Source: UBA1738 sp045580145
Lineage (GTDB): Bacteria > Bacillota > Clostridia > UBA1381
Reading direction: 5' to 3'
Assembly: GCA_045580145.1 (NCBI GenBank)
Contig: JAZNNI010000057.1
Coordinates: 1-20,778, forward strand
Length of the DNA: 20,778 nucleotides
Position 1 is the stretch's first letter. Every line of letters begins with the position of its first letter. The position numbers and the translations under genes are program-made. Below the pieces are notes generated by a model, which had not been told where the DNA came from, did not search any database, and saw only the letters and a program-made list of their open reading frames with translations. Shown piece after piece: positions 6,492 to 13,406 of this stretch.

Positions 6492-6822
6492 AGCGTTGTG
6501 ACACTTGACAAACGATGAAGCGGGAGGTTGCAAGCCGATGAGCTTGGTTTTTCCGTGGAGAATGTCCGATTCAAGAAACCGGGCGACAGGTCACGCTGCA
6601 TAAGTATAAGGCATTACAGGACTTTTATGCCCTGTAATAAGCTTGAGTTGTGTACTTTTGCGGCTTGAAGCACCCCGGATGCCAGAAAAGGCAGTTCGGG
6701 TTTTATTTTGGGTGATATAGGAAACACCCGGCGATGTTGTTTTAAATATCGCAGCTGTCGTGCAAGTGTTGAGCGTACAGGATGCGCCCACAAGCCAATT
6801 AATTTTATAGGAGGGAAAAAAC
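6492..6822 (+). ncRNA. Structured S10-operon leader RNA (candidate autoregulatory attenuator)
   Basis: The leader has no coding capacity but is rich in paired segments. Domain 1: AGCG (6492-6495) and GTGAC (6498-6502) close against GTCACGCT (6590-6597), enclosing smaller stems CAAGC/GCTTG (6531-6535 with 6542-6546) or GGTTT/AAACC (6546-6550 with 6576-6580), which share base 6546. Domain 2: ATTACAGG/CCTGTAAT (6613-6620 with 6631-6638). Then an intrinsic terminator (6674-6709), a GGGTG/CACCC hairpin (6710-6714 with 6725-6729) and GCGAT/ATCGC (6731-6735 with 6748-6752). S10-operon leaders are known L4 targets in gamma-proteobacteria; whether L4 or another protein binds here is inference. Confidence 0.65.
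6674..6709 (+). terminator. Intrinsic terminator (attenuator) inside the S10 leader
   Basis: CCCGGA-TGCC (6674-6683) pairs with GGCA-g-TTCGGG (6690-6700) around an AGAAAA loop: ten pairs, one G-T wobble, one bulged G at 6694. The T-rich tract TTTTATTTT (6701-6709) follows at once. It lies over 110 bases upstream of rpsJ and downstream of the promoter, so it must be read through or prevented from forming for the operon to be expressed. Confidence 0.85.
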
Positions 6823-7137
6823 ATGGCAGCAACTCAGAAAATCAGAATCAAGTTAAAAGCTTATGATCACGCAGTTCTCGATCAGTCAGCAGAAAAGATT
6901 GTTGAAATTGCAAAGAGAACAGGCGCTAAGGTTTCGGGTCCTATTCCGCTACCTACAGACAAGGAAGTTATTACAATCCTTCGTGCTGTGCATAAGTACA
7001 AAGATTCTCGTGAGCAGTTCGAAAGAAGAACTCACAAAAGACTCATTGATATCGTTGTTCCTGGTAGCAAGACTATGGAAGCGTTATTCAAAATCGACCT
7101 GCCTGCTGGCGTAGAATTCGACGTAATTCAAAAATAA
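6823..7137 (+). CDS. rpsJ: Small ribosomal subunit protein uS10
   Basis: Assembles in the 30S head; free S10 also binds NusB in antitermination complexes. At 104 residues the length is typical. The sequence has the conserved N-terminal KIRIKLKAYDH, the central loop GPIPLPTDKEVITILRA and the signature SREQFERRTHKRLIDI. A GGAGGG site at 6810-6815 lies 7 bases before the ATG. It is the first gene of the S10-spc cluster, behind the attenuator leader. The 99-base gap to rplC is unusually long for this operon and carries two hairpins. Confidence 0.97.
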   Translation: MAATQKIRIKLKAYDHAVLDQSAEKIVEIAKRTGAKVSGPIPLPTDKEVITILRAVHKYKDSREQFERRTHKRLIDIVVPGSKTMEALFKIDLPAGVEFDVIQK

Positions 7138-7150
7138 GCAGGACTTTAAA

Positions 7151-7208
7151 ATGCAGTAGCCGTTGGCTATGATGCAGGTCACGTTCCCGAGTAGCTTTTT
7201 GCGGGAAC
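7151..7208 (+). other. Two hairpins in the rpsJ-rplC gap
   Basis: Hairpin 1 is TAGCC-GTT-GGCTA (7157-7169), flanked by direct repeats ATGCAG (7151-7156 and 7172-7177). Hairpin 2 is GTTCCCG (7183-7189) with CGGGAAC (7202-7208), 12-base loop. Neither is followed by a T tract. They end 14 bases before the rplC ribosome binding site and could act in mRNA processing or translation control. Confidence 0.55.
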
Positions 7209-7236
7209 CAATAACTGACAAGAAAGGATGAAAGAA

Positions 7237-7866
7237 ATGAAAAAAGCGATTTTAGGCACAAAGCTGGGTATGACTCAGATTTTTGCTGAAGACGGAAAGG
7301 TAATCCCTGTTACTGTTGTTAAGGCTGGCCCTTGCACAGTTATCCAGTCAAAGACTGTTGAAACAGATGGTTACAATTCAGTTGTAGTAGGCTTCGGTGA
7401 CGTAAAAGAAAAGTCACTCAACAAGCCAATGAAGGGCATCTTTGCGAAAGCAAATGTTGCTTGCAAGAAGTATCTAAGAGAATTAAGATTGGAAGACACA
7501 TCTGCTCTTTCAGTAGGCGACGAAATCAAAGCAGACATCTTTGAAGCTGGTGAAAAGGTTGACGTTTCAGGCATTTCAAAGGGTAAAGGCTTTGCAGGTC
7601 CTATGAAGAGATGGGGACTTCACAGAGGTCCTATGTCTCACGGTTCAGGCTACCACAGAGGTTCAGGTTCAATGGGAGCTTGTTCAAACCCTGGTAGAGT
7701 TATGAAGGGCAAGAAGCTTCCAGGACATATGGGTGTTGTAAAAGTTACTGTTCAGAACCTTGAAATCGTTAAGGTTGATGCTGAAAACGAGTTAATCCTC
7801 GTTAAGGGTGCAATCCCTGGCAATAAGGGCGGACTTGTTACAATCAGAAATAGTGTTAAAGCGTAA
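7237..7866 (+). CDS. rplC: Large ribosomal subunit protein uL3
   Basis: One of the two proteins that nucleate 50S assembly; its extended loop reaches toward the peptidyl transferase centre. 209 residues with the N-terminal ILGTKLGMTQIF and the long loop GLHRGPMSHGSGYHRGSGSMG. Of two in-frame ATGs, I chose 7237: the AAAGGA site (7223-7228) is 8 bases upstream and the protein begins MKKAILGTK as in the family. The ATG at 7228 overlaps that site. It is followed by rplD after 26 bases. Confidence 0.96.
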   Translation: MKKAILGTKLGMTQIFAEDGKVIPVTVVKAGPCTVIQSKTVETDGYNSVVVGFGDVKEKSLNKPMKGIFAKANVACKKYLRELRLEDTSALSVGDEIKADIFEAGEKVDVSGISKGKGFAGPMKRWGLHRGPMSHGSGYHRGSGSMGACSNPGRVMKGKKLPGHMGVVKVTVQNLEIVKVDAENELILVKGAIPGNKGGLVTIRNSVKA

Positions 7867-7892
7867 GGGAGTTCGGAAAGGAGGAATAGAAT

Positions 7893-8516
7893 ATGGCAAA
7901 AGTTGCTGTATATAACATGGAAGGCGTAAAAACTGGCTCTATGGAAGTTTCCGATAGCATTTTCTGCGCCCCAGTTAATAAATCAGTATTGCACACGGTA
8001 GTTACTAACTATCTCGCAAATCAGAGACAAGGCACACAGTCTACTAAAACCCGTACAGAAGTACGCGGCGGCGGTATCAAGCCTTGGAGACAGAAGGGCA
8101 CAGGTCGTGCAAGACAGGGAAGTATCCGCGCTCCACAGTGGACAGGCGGTGGTGTAGCACTTGGACCTAAGCCTCGTGATTACAGATATAGCATTAATAA
8201 GAAGCTGAAGAAGATTGCACTTAAGTCTGCTTTATCAGCTAAATATGAAGCTTATGAAGTTTATGTAGTTGAAGATTTGAAGATGGATGAAATCAAGACT
8301 GCTACAATAGCAAAAATGCTCAAGGGTATGGAAATTGACTCAAAAGCATTAATCGTTACAGCTAACTGTGATGAGAACGTTTACAAGTCAGCAAGAAACA
8401 TCAAGGGTGTTACTCCTACTTATGTAGATGTATTAAACACTTACGAAGTTTTAAAGCACGACAAGTTCGTTATTTCAAAGGATGCTGTGGCTAAGATTGA
8501 GGAGGTGCTCTGCTAA
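7893..8516 (+). CDS. rplD: Large ribosomal subunit protein uL4
   Basis: Binds 23S rRNA domain I and lines the exit tunnel through its extended loop, seen here as RTEVRGGGIKPWRQKGTGRARQ (about residues 54-75). In E. coli, free L4 represses the S10 operon by promoting attenuation and blocking translation; the terminator in the leader here makes that role worth testing. 207 residues, normal. AAAGGAGG is 8 bases upstream. Its TAA shares one base with the rplW ATG. Confidence 0.96.
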   Translation: MAKVAVYNMEGVKTGSMEVSDSIFCAPVNKSVLHTVVTNYLANQRQGTQSTKTRTEVRGGGIKPWRQKGTGRARQGSIRAPQWTGGGVALGPKPRDYRYSINKKLKKIALKSALSAKYEAYEVYVVEDLKMDEIKTATIAKMLKGMEIDSKALIVTANCDENVYKSARNIKGVTPTYVDVLNTYEVLKHDKFVISKDAVAKIEEVLC

Positions 8517-8821
8517 TGAAATTCGCACACGATATAATCAGAAAGCCAATCATCTCTGAGCGCAGTATGGAGGTTACATTCGATAAAGAAGGTAACGAAA
8601 TCAAAAAGTATACTTTTGAAGTACCTACATCTGCTAATAAGATAGAGATTAAGAAAGCCGTTGAAGAAGTTTTTGGAGTTAAGGTTGCAGCTGTTAACAC
8701 AATCAATGTTACAGGCAAGCTTAAGAGAATGGGCCGCTATGAAGGTAGAAGAGCTTCTTATAAGAAGGCTATCGTGACCCTGGCTAAGGGTTCAAAGACA
8801 ATCGAGTTCTTTGAAATGTAA
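8516..8821 (+). CDS. rplW: Large ribosomal subunit protein uL23
   Basis: Sits at the tunnel exit, where SRP, trigger factor and SecYEG dock. 101 residues with the DIIRKPIISERS start, the FEVPTSANKIEIKKAVEEVFGVKV core and the GKLKRMGRYEGRRASYKKAIVTL C-terminal part. The start overlaps the rplD stop by one base, and its strong GAGGAGGTG site lies inside rplD, so the two are translationally coupled. Confidence 0.96.
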   Translation: MKFAHDIIRKPIISERSMEVTFDKEGNEIKKYTFEVPTSANKIEIKKAVEEVFGVKVAAVNTINVTGKLKRMGRYEGRRASYKKAIVTLAKGSKTIEFFEM

Positions 8822-8846
8822 TTATAGATAATAGGAGGAAAGTATA

Positions 8847-9680
8847 ATGGCTATCAGAAGTTTTAAGCCTACCTCTCCTGCAAGAAGACATATGACAGTT
8901 TCAGACTTTGCTGAAATCACAAAGTTTGAGCCGGAACGTTCATTGTTGGCTTCTAAGAAAAAGAATGCAGGTAGAAACTCATATGGTAGAATTACTGTTC
9001 GTCACAGAGGCGGCGGTAACAGAAAGAAATATAGAATTATCGACTTCAAGAGACAGAAAGATGGAATGCCGGCAACAGTTATCGGTATCGAATACGATCC
9101 GAACCGTTCAGCTAACATCGCTTTGATTCAGTATGAAGATGGTACTAAGGCTTACATTATTGCACCGCAAGGGTTAACAGACGGCGACGTTGTTTACTCA
9201 GGCGAAGGCGCAGATATTAAGCCGGGTAACGCATTATTCTTAAAAGATATTCCTGTTGGTACACTTATCCACAACATTGAGCTTTATCCTGGTAAGGGTG
9301 CACAGCTTGTTCGTTCAGCTGGTACATCAGCTCAGCTTATGGCTAAGGAAGGTAAGTATGCACAGGTTAGACTTCCTTCAGGCGAAGTTAGAATGGTTCG
9401 TCTTGAATGTAAGGCAACAATCGGTATGATTGGAAATCAGCAGCATGAAAACATTTCTATCGGTAAAGCAGGTAGAAAGCGTCACATGGGTTGGAGACCA
9501 ACTGTACGAGGCGTTGTAATGAACCCGAACGATCACCCGCACGGCGGTGGTGAAGGTAAATCTCCTATCGGTCGTCCAGCACCGGTTACTCCTTGGGGTA
9601 AGCCAGCTCTTGGTCTTAAGACAAGAAAGCATAAGAATAAGACTGATAAGTTTATCGTTAAGAGAAGAAACGCTAAATAA
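8847..9680 (+). CDS. rplB: Large ribosomal subunit protein uL2
   Basis: Needed for subunit association and peptidyl transferase integrity. 277 residues, standard length. The zinc-independent bacterial form shows RITVRHRGGGNRKKYRIIDFKR near the N-terminus, and the signature MNPNDHPHGGGEGKSPIGR near the C-terminus, including the conserved histidine associated with peptidyl transferase function. AGGAGG lies 8 bases before the ATG. Confidence 0.97.
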   Translation: MAIRSFKPTSPARRHMTVSDFAEITKFEPERSLLASKKKNAGRNSYGRITVRHRGGGNRKKYRIIDFKRQKDGMPATVIGIEYDPNRSANIALIQYEDGTKAYIIAPQGLTDGDVVYSGEGADIKPGNALFLKDIPVGTLIHNIELYPGKGAQLVRSAGTSAQLMAKEGKYAQVRLPSGEVRMVRLECKATIGMIGNQQHENISIGKAGRKRHMGWRPTVRGVVMNPNDHPHGGGEGKSPIGRPAPVTPWGKPALGLKTRKHKNKTDKFIVKRRNAK

Positions 9681-9697
9681 TAAAGGAGGAATTCATA

Positions 9698-9970
9698 ATG
9701 GGTAGATCACTTAAAAAAGGACCTTTCGTGGAAGAGCGTTTAATGAAGAGAATTGACGCAATGAACGCTGCTAACGAGAAAAAGGTTGTAAAGACCTGGT
9801 CAAGAGCTTCTACAATCTTCCCTGAGATGGTTGGACATACAATCGCTGTTCACGACGGCAGAAAGCATGTTCCTGTATTCATCAGCGAGGATATGGTTGG
9901 TCACAGATTGGGCGAATTTGCTCCTACAAGAACATTTAAGGGTCACGTTGGAGCTAAAACATCCAGATAA
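9698..9970 (+). CDS. rpsS: Small ribosomal subunit protein uS19
   Basis: Head protein of the 30S subunit that forms a complex with S13. 90 residues with MGRSLKKGPFVEERLMKRI, TWSRASTIFPEMVGHTIAVHDGRKHVPV and the C-terminal LGEFAPTRTFKGH. AAAGGAGG is 8 bases upstream. The 119-base gap before rplV is the longest between S10-operon genes downstream of rpsJ. Confidence 0.97.
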   Translation: MGRSLKKGPFVEERLMKRIDAMNAANEKKVVKTWSRASTIFPEMVGHTIAVHDGRKHVPVFISEDMVGHRLGEFAPTRTFKGHVGAKTSR

Positions 9971-9990
9971 TTAAAACAATTTGAATAAAG

Positions 9991-10069
9991 GCTCGGTACG
10001 AACTCCTCGTGCTAAGCTATAAACGAATATGTTTTATGAACTTATATTAAAAAATATAAATCCTAAAAC
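9991..10069 (+). other. Hairpins in the rpsS-rplV gap
   Basis: Hairpin 1: GTACGA (9996-10001) with TCGTGC (10007-10012), one wobble pair, loop of five, with an outer GCT/AGC pairing (9991-9993, 10015-10017). Hairpin 2: GTTTTA (10031-10036) with TAAAAC (10064-10069), enclosing TTATAT (10042-10047) with ATATAA (10054-10059). It ends 3 bases before the rplV AAAGGAGG. No promoter or T tract is evident. Confidence 0.5.
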
Positions 10070-10089
10070 TTGAAAGGAGGATTCCATTT

Positions 10090-10425
10090 ATGGAAGCACG
10101 CGCTAGTGTAAAATATGCTCGTATATCATCGAGAAAAGTTAAAATAGTTCTTGACCTTATAAGAGGTAAGGACGCAGGTTATGCAATGGGTATCCTTAAA
10201 AATACTCCAAAGGCAGCCAGTGAAATTCTTGAAAAATTATTGAAGTCAGCTATGGCTAATGCTACAAACAACTTTGGAATGGACGCATCAAAGCTTTATG
10301 TTGCAGAATGCTACGCAACTCAGGGCCCAACTCTTAAGAGAGTTCAGCCAAGAGCGCAGGGCAGAGCATTCAGAATTTTAAAGAGAACAAGCCATATCAC
10401 TTTGGTATTGAAAGAAAAAGAATAA
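10090..10425 (+). CDS. rplV: Large ribosomal subunit protein uL22
   Basis: Lines the exit tunnel together with L4; its beta-hairpin tip is a site of macrolide-resistance changes. 111 residues with ASVKYARISSRKVKIVLDLIRGK, the EILEKLLKSAMANATNN helix and the hairpin segment GPTLKRVQPRAQGRAFRI, which looks intact. AAAGGAGG is 9 bases upstream, immediately after a nested hairpin. Followed by rpsC after 21 bases. Confidence 0.96.
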   Translation: MEARASVKYARISSRKVKIVLDLIRGKDAGYAMGILKNTPKAASEILEKLLKSAMANATNNFGMDASKLYVAECYATQGPTLKRVQPRAQGRAFRILKRTSHITLVLKEKE

Positions 10426-10446
10426 TCTAAGAAGGAGGTTAATCCT

Positions 10447-11151
10447 ATGGGACAAAAAGTTAATCCGCACGGTCTTAGAGTCGGTGTTATTAAAGACTGG
10501 GATTCTAAGTGGTTTGCCGGTAAAAAGGAATTCGGAGACCAGTTGGTTGAAGATTATAATATTAGAAAATTTGTCAAAAAGGCTTGCTATGACGCAGGAG
10601 TTTCCAAGATTGTCATAGAAAGAAAGCAGAACAAAGTATACGTTACACTTTATGTTGCAAAGCCTGGTTTTGTAATCGGTAAGGGCGGAGCTGAAATTGA
10701 TAAGTTAAAGGCTCAGCTTGAAAAGATGACAGGAAGAACTTGTAACGTAAACATTATGGAAGTTAAGAATCCTGATACAAATGCACAGCTTGTTGCTGAA
10801 AACATTGCTGCACAGCTCGAAAAGAGAATTTCTTTCAGACGTGCTATGAAGCAGGTTATGGGCAGGGCTATGAGATGTGGTATCAAGGGTATCAAGACTG
10901 CAGTATCAGGCCGTGTAGGCGGTGCTGAAATCGCAAGAACAGAGCAGTATCATGAAGGTACTATTCCACTACAGACATTAAGAGCTGATATTGACTATGG
11001 TTTTGCAGAAGCTGCAACAACCTATGGTATACTCGGTATCAAGGTTTGGATTTACAAAGGCGAAGTTTTAGCTGAGTCAGCATCCAAAAGAGAAGAAAGA
11101 CAGCCGAGAAAGCCAAGACCGGAACGTAAAGCGAAGGGAGGCAACAAATAA
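10447..11151 (+). CDS. rpsC: Small ribosomal subunit protein uS3
   Basis: Forms the mRNA entry site of the 30S subunit. 234 residues: MGQKVNPHGLRVG start, KH domain with GFVIGKGGAEID (GKGG at 78-81), and a C-terminal domain with GIKGIKTAVSGRVGGAEIARTE. The tail is lysine- and arginine-rich. AAGGAGG is 8 bases upstream. The TAA shares a base with the rplP ATG, so translation is coupled. Confidence 0.97.
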   Translation: MGQKVNPHGLRVGVIKDWDSKWFAGKKEFGDQLVEDYNIRKFVKKACYDAGVSKIVIERKQNKVYVTLYVAKPGFVIGKGGAEIDKLKAQLEKMTGRTCNVNIMEVKNPDTNAQLVAENIAAQLEKRISFRRAMKQVMGRAMRCGIKGIKTAVSGRVGGAEIARTEQYHEGTIPLQTLRADIDYGFAEAATTYGILGIKVWIYKGEVLAESASKREERQPRKPRPERKAKGGNK

Positions 11152-11573
11152 TGTTATTACCTAAGAGAGTAAAATATAGAAGAGTAATGCGTGGCAGAAT
11201 GAAGGGTAAGGCAACACGTGGCAACGTTGTATCAAACGGTGAATACGGTTTGCAGGCACTCGAGCCATCATGGATTACTTCAAGACAGATTGAAGCAGCC
11301 CGTATCGCTATGACAAGATATACAAAGCGTGGCGGTCAGGTATGGATTAAGATTTTCCCAGATAAGCCAATCACACAGAAGCCTGCTGAAACTCGAATGG
11401 GTTCAGGTAAGGGTTCTCCGGAATACTGGGTAGCAGTAGTTAAGCCGGGCAGAGTAATGTTCGAAATCGGCGGTGTTTCAGAAGAAATCGCCAGAGAAGC
11501 TCTGCGTCTTGCTATGCACAAGCTCCCGGTTAAGTGTAAATTCGTAAAGCGTGAAGAGAAGGATGGTGAATAA
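11151..11573 (+). CDS. rplP: Large ribosomal subunit protein uL16
   Basis: Late-assembling 50S protein near the A-site tRNA elbow. 140 residues with LLPKRVKYRRVMRGRMKGKATRGN, GGQVWIKIFPDKPITQKPAETRMGSGKG and a C-terminal helix ALRLAMHKLPVKCKFVKRE. The GGGAGG ribosome binding site lies inside rpsC. Two bases separate its stop from rpmC. Confidence 0.97.
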   Translation: MLLPKRVKYRRVMRGRMKGKATRGNVVSNGEYGLQALEPSWITSRQIEAARIAMTRYTKRGGQVWIKIFPDKPITQKPAETRMGSGKGSPEYWVAVVKPGRVMFEIGGVSEEIAREALRLAMHKLPVKCKFVKREEKDGE

Positions 11574-11575
11574 GA

Positions 11576-11779
11576 ATGAAAGTAACTGAGTTGAGAGAAT
11601 TCGCAACAGAGGAACTTCAGACAAAGCTTGCTGCTGAAAAGCAGGAACTTTTCAACCTGAGATTTCAGCATGCAATCAATCAGCTGGATAATCCTAAGAA
11701 GATTGCTGAAGTTAAGAAAACTATCGCTCGTATAAAGACCATCATTCATGAAAGAGAATTAGAGGATTCTGCAATATAA
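11576..11779 (+). CDS. rpmC: Large ribosomal subunit protein uL29
   Basis: Small two-helix protein at the tunnel exit, next to L23. 67 residues, with MKVTELREFATEELQTKL, the motif KQELFNLRFQHAINQLDNP and a C-terminal helix KKTIARIKTIIHERE. The ribosome binding site is a weaker AAGGAT inside the end of rplP, so expression is probably coupled to L16. Confidence 0.96.
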   Translation: MKVTELREFATEELQTKLAAEKQELFNLRFQHAINQLDNPKKIAEVKKTIARIKTIIHERELEDSAI

Positions 11780-11796
11780 TGATCGGTATGAGTCAG

Positions 11797-11812
11797 ATAC
11801 ATTTATTTGTAT
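11797..11812 (+). other. Small hairpin before rpsQ
   Basis: ATACA-TTTATT-TGTAT forms a 5-bp stem that ends one base before the rpsQ AAAGGAGG site. It is AT-rich and probably weak. Confidence 0.3.
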
Positions 11813-11829
11813 GAAAGGAGGACCTTACA

Positions 11830-12084
11830 GTGGAAAGAAATACTCGTAAGACCAAAATCGGAAAAGTTATCAGCGACAAGATGGATAAGACAATCGTTGT
11901 TGCTATTGAAGAAAGCGTAAAGCATCCGCTTTATGGTAAAGTAGTAAAGAGAACCTATAAGCTGAAGGCACATGACGAAGAGAATGCTTGCGGAATCGGC
12001 GATAAGGTTAAGGTTATGGAAACAAGACCTCTGTCTAAGGACAAGAGATGGAGATTGGTTGAGATTGTTGAGAAGGCACAGTAA
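11830..12084 (+). CDS. rpsQ: Small ribosomal subunit protein uS17
   Basis: Primary 16S rRNA-binding protein. 84 residues, an OB-fold with KIGKVISDKMDKTIVVAIEE, HPLYGKVVKRTYKLKAHDEENACGIGDKV and the signature ETRPLSKDKRWRLVEIVEKAQ. It begins with GTG: AAAGGAGG is 8 bases upstream and no in-frame ATG fits the family start. A gap of 50 bases separates it from rpmC. Confidence 0.96.
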   Translation: MERNTRKTKIGKVISDKMDKTIVVAIEESVKHPLYGKVVKRTYKLKAHDEENACGIGDKVKVMETRPLSKDKRWRLVEIVEKAQ

Positions 12085-12111
12085 TTTTACTTGCCGAAAG
12101 GAGGAAAGAAC

Positions 12112-12480
12112 ATGATACAACAACAGACACGCTTAAAAGTTGCCGATAACACAGGCGCTAAAGAAGTTATGTGTATTCGTGTTATAGGCGGTTCTAAGAA
12201 GAGATACGCAGCCGTAGGCGATGAAATCATCTGTTCTGTCAAGAAGGCAACACCGGGCGGTGTTGTTAAAAAGGGTGACGTTGTTAAGGCTGTTGTAGTA
12301 AGAACAGTTAAAGAAACAAGACGAGCTGACGGCTCTTATATAAGATTTGACGAAAATGCAGCAGTAATTGTAAAGGATGACAAGAACCCAAGAGGTACTC
12401 GTATATTCGGACCTGTTGCAAGAGAGCTTCGTGATAAGGATTATATGAAGATATTGTCATTGGCTCCGGAAGTTCTGTAA
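12112..12480 (+). CDS. rplN: Large ribosomal subunit protein uL14
   Basis: Core 50S protein contributing to intersubunit bridges. 122 residues, the standard length, from the ATG at 12112: MIQQQTRLKVADNTGAK. AAAGGAGG (12097-12104) is 7 bases upstream. An in-frame TTG at 12091 would add seven residues read from the ribosome binding site and is rejected. Conserved GSKKRYAAVGDEIICSVK and the C-terminal IFGPVARELRDKDYMKILSLAPEVL are present. Confidence 0.96.
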   Translation: MIQQQTRLKVADNTGAKEVMCIRVIGGSKKRYAAVGDEIICSVKKATPGGVVKKGDVVKAVVVRTVKETRRADGSYIRFDENAAVIVKDDKNPRGTRIFGPVARELRDKDYMKILSLAPEVL

Positions 12481-12496
12481 GTAGGAGGTAAATACG

Positions 12497-12820
12497 ATGA
12501 AGAAAATGCATATTAAGCGCGGTGATATCGTAAAAGTTATCTCCGGAAAAGATAAGGGCAAAGAAGGCAAGGTTTTAACAGCTTTCCCTGAAGAAGGAAA
12601 GGTTATTGTTGAAGGCGTTGCAATGGTTAAGAAGCATCAGAAGGCAAGAGCTCAGGGCCAGGAAAGCGGCATCATTTCAAAGGAAGCTGCTATTGACGCT
12701 TCAAACGTTTTAAGAGTTTGCTCAAAGTGCGGTAAGGCTGCAAGAACCGGTGTTAAGGTTTTGGAAGACGGTTCAAAGGTAAGATACTGCAAAAAATGTG
12801 AAGAAGTATTTAACGACTAA
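12497..12820 (+). CDS. rplX: Large ribosomal subunit protein uL24, four-cysteine form
   Basis: Assembly-initiating 50S protein with an N-terminal KOW domain (KRGDIVKVISGKDKGKEGKVL). 107 residues. The C-terminal part has two CxxC pairs, C75-x2-C78 and C98-x2-C101, as for a zinc ribbon; many L24 proteins, including that of E. coli, lack these. TAGGAGG at 12482-12488 is 8 bases before the ATG at 12497, so I prefer it to the ATG three codons later. Confidence 0.95.
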   Translation: MKKMHIKRGDIVKVISGKDKGKEGKVLTAFPEEGKVIVEGVAMVKKHQKARAQGQESGIISKEAAIDASNVLRVCSKCGKAARTGVKVLEDGSKVRYCKKCEEVFND

Positions 12821-12846
12821 TTATACGGAAGGAGGCAAAACAGACA

Positions 12847-13389
12847 ATGTCAAGAATGCATGAAAAATATAAGAACGAAGTTGCTCCTGCACTTATGTCA
12901 AAGTTCGGCTACAAGAGTGTAATGCAGATTCCAAAGCTTGAAAAGATTGTAATTAACATCGGTATGTCAGATGCTAAGGAAAATCCGAAGGTTATCGAAG
13001 CTGCTATGAACGACCTTTCATTAATCACAGGTCAGAAGCCGGTTATCACAAAGGCAAGAAAGTCAGTTGCTAACTTCAAATTAAGAGAAGGCATGAACAT
13101 TGGTTGTAAGGTAACTTTAAGAGCTGAAAAGATGTACGAATTCTTAGACAGATTATTCAGCATAGCACTACCTCGTGTACGTGACTTTAAGGGAATTAAT
13201 CCTAATTCATTTGACGGAAGAGGTAACTATTCTTTAGGTATTAAAGAACAGCTTATCTTCCCTGAAATTGACTACGATAAAATTGATAAAATCAGAGGTA
13301 TGGATATTATCATGGTAACAACTGCAAAAACCGATGAAGAAGCTCGTGAGCTTTTAAGCTTAATGGGTGCTCCATTTGTTCGTAGCTGA
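12847..13389 (+). CDS. rplE: Large ribosomal subunit protein uL5
   Basis: Carries 5S rRNA with L18 in the central protuberance. 180 residues with MQIPKLEKIVINIGMSDAKENPK, KPVITKARKSVANFKLREG, RVRDFKGINPNSFDGRGNYSLGI and the C-terminal GMDIIMVTTAKTDEEARELL. The AAGGAGG site is 11 bases from the ATG, the widest spacing in the operon. In E. coli this start region is the target of S8 repression; I see no clear match here. Confidence 0.96.
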   Translation: MSRMHEKYKNEVAPALMSKFGYKSVMQIPKLEKIVINIGMSDAKENPKVIEAAMNDLSLITGQKPVITKARKSVANFKLREGMNIGCKVTLRAEKMYEFLDRLFSIALPRVRDFKGINPNSFDGRGNYSLGIKEQLIFPEIDYDKIDKIRGMDIIMVTTAKTDEEARELLSLMGAPFVRS

Positions 13390-13406
13390 TAAGGAGGAAA
13401 AGAATT

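Noticed and set aside
6505..6510. TTGACA as a second S10-operon promoter
   Set aside because: No -10-like hexamer lies 15-19 bases downstream.
7228..7236. rplC start three codons earlier
   Set aside because: The ATG at 7228 overlaps the AAAGGA Shine-Dalgarno sequence that serves the ATG at 7237.
9378..9632. Minus-strand open frame inside rplB
   Set aside because: It is the shadow of the conserved L2 coding sequence. The same applies to the other overlapping frames in ribosomal genes.
12091..12111. rplN start at TTG 12091
   Set aside because: The extension is read from the ribosome binding site; the standard L14 start is the ATG at 12112.
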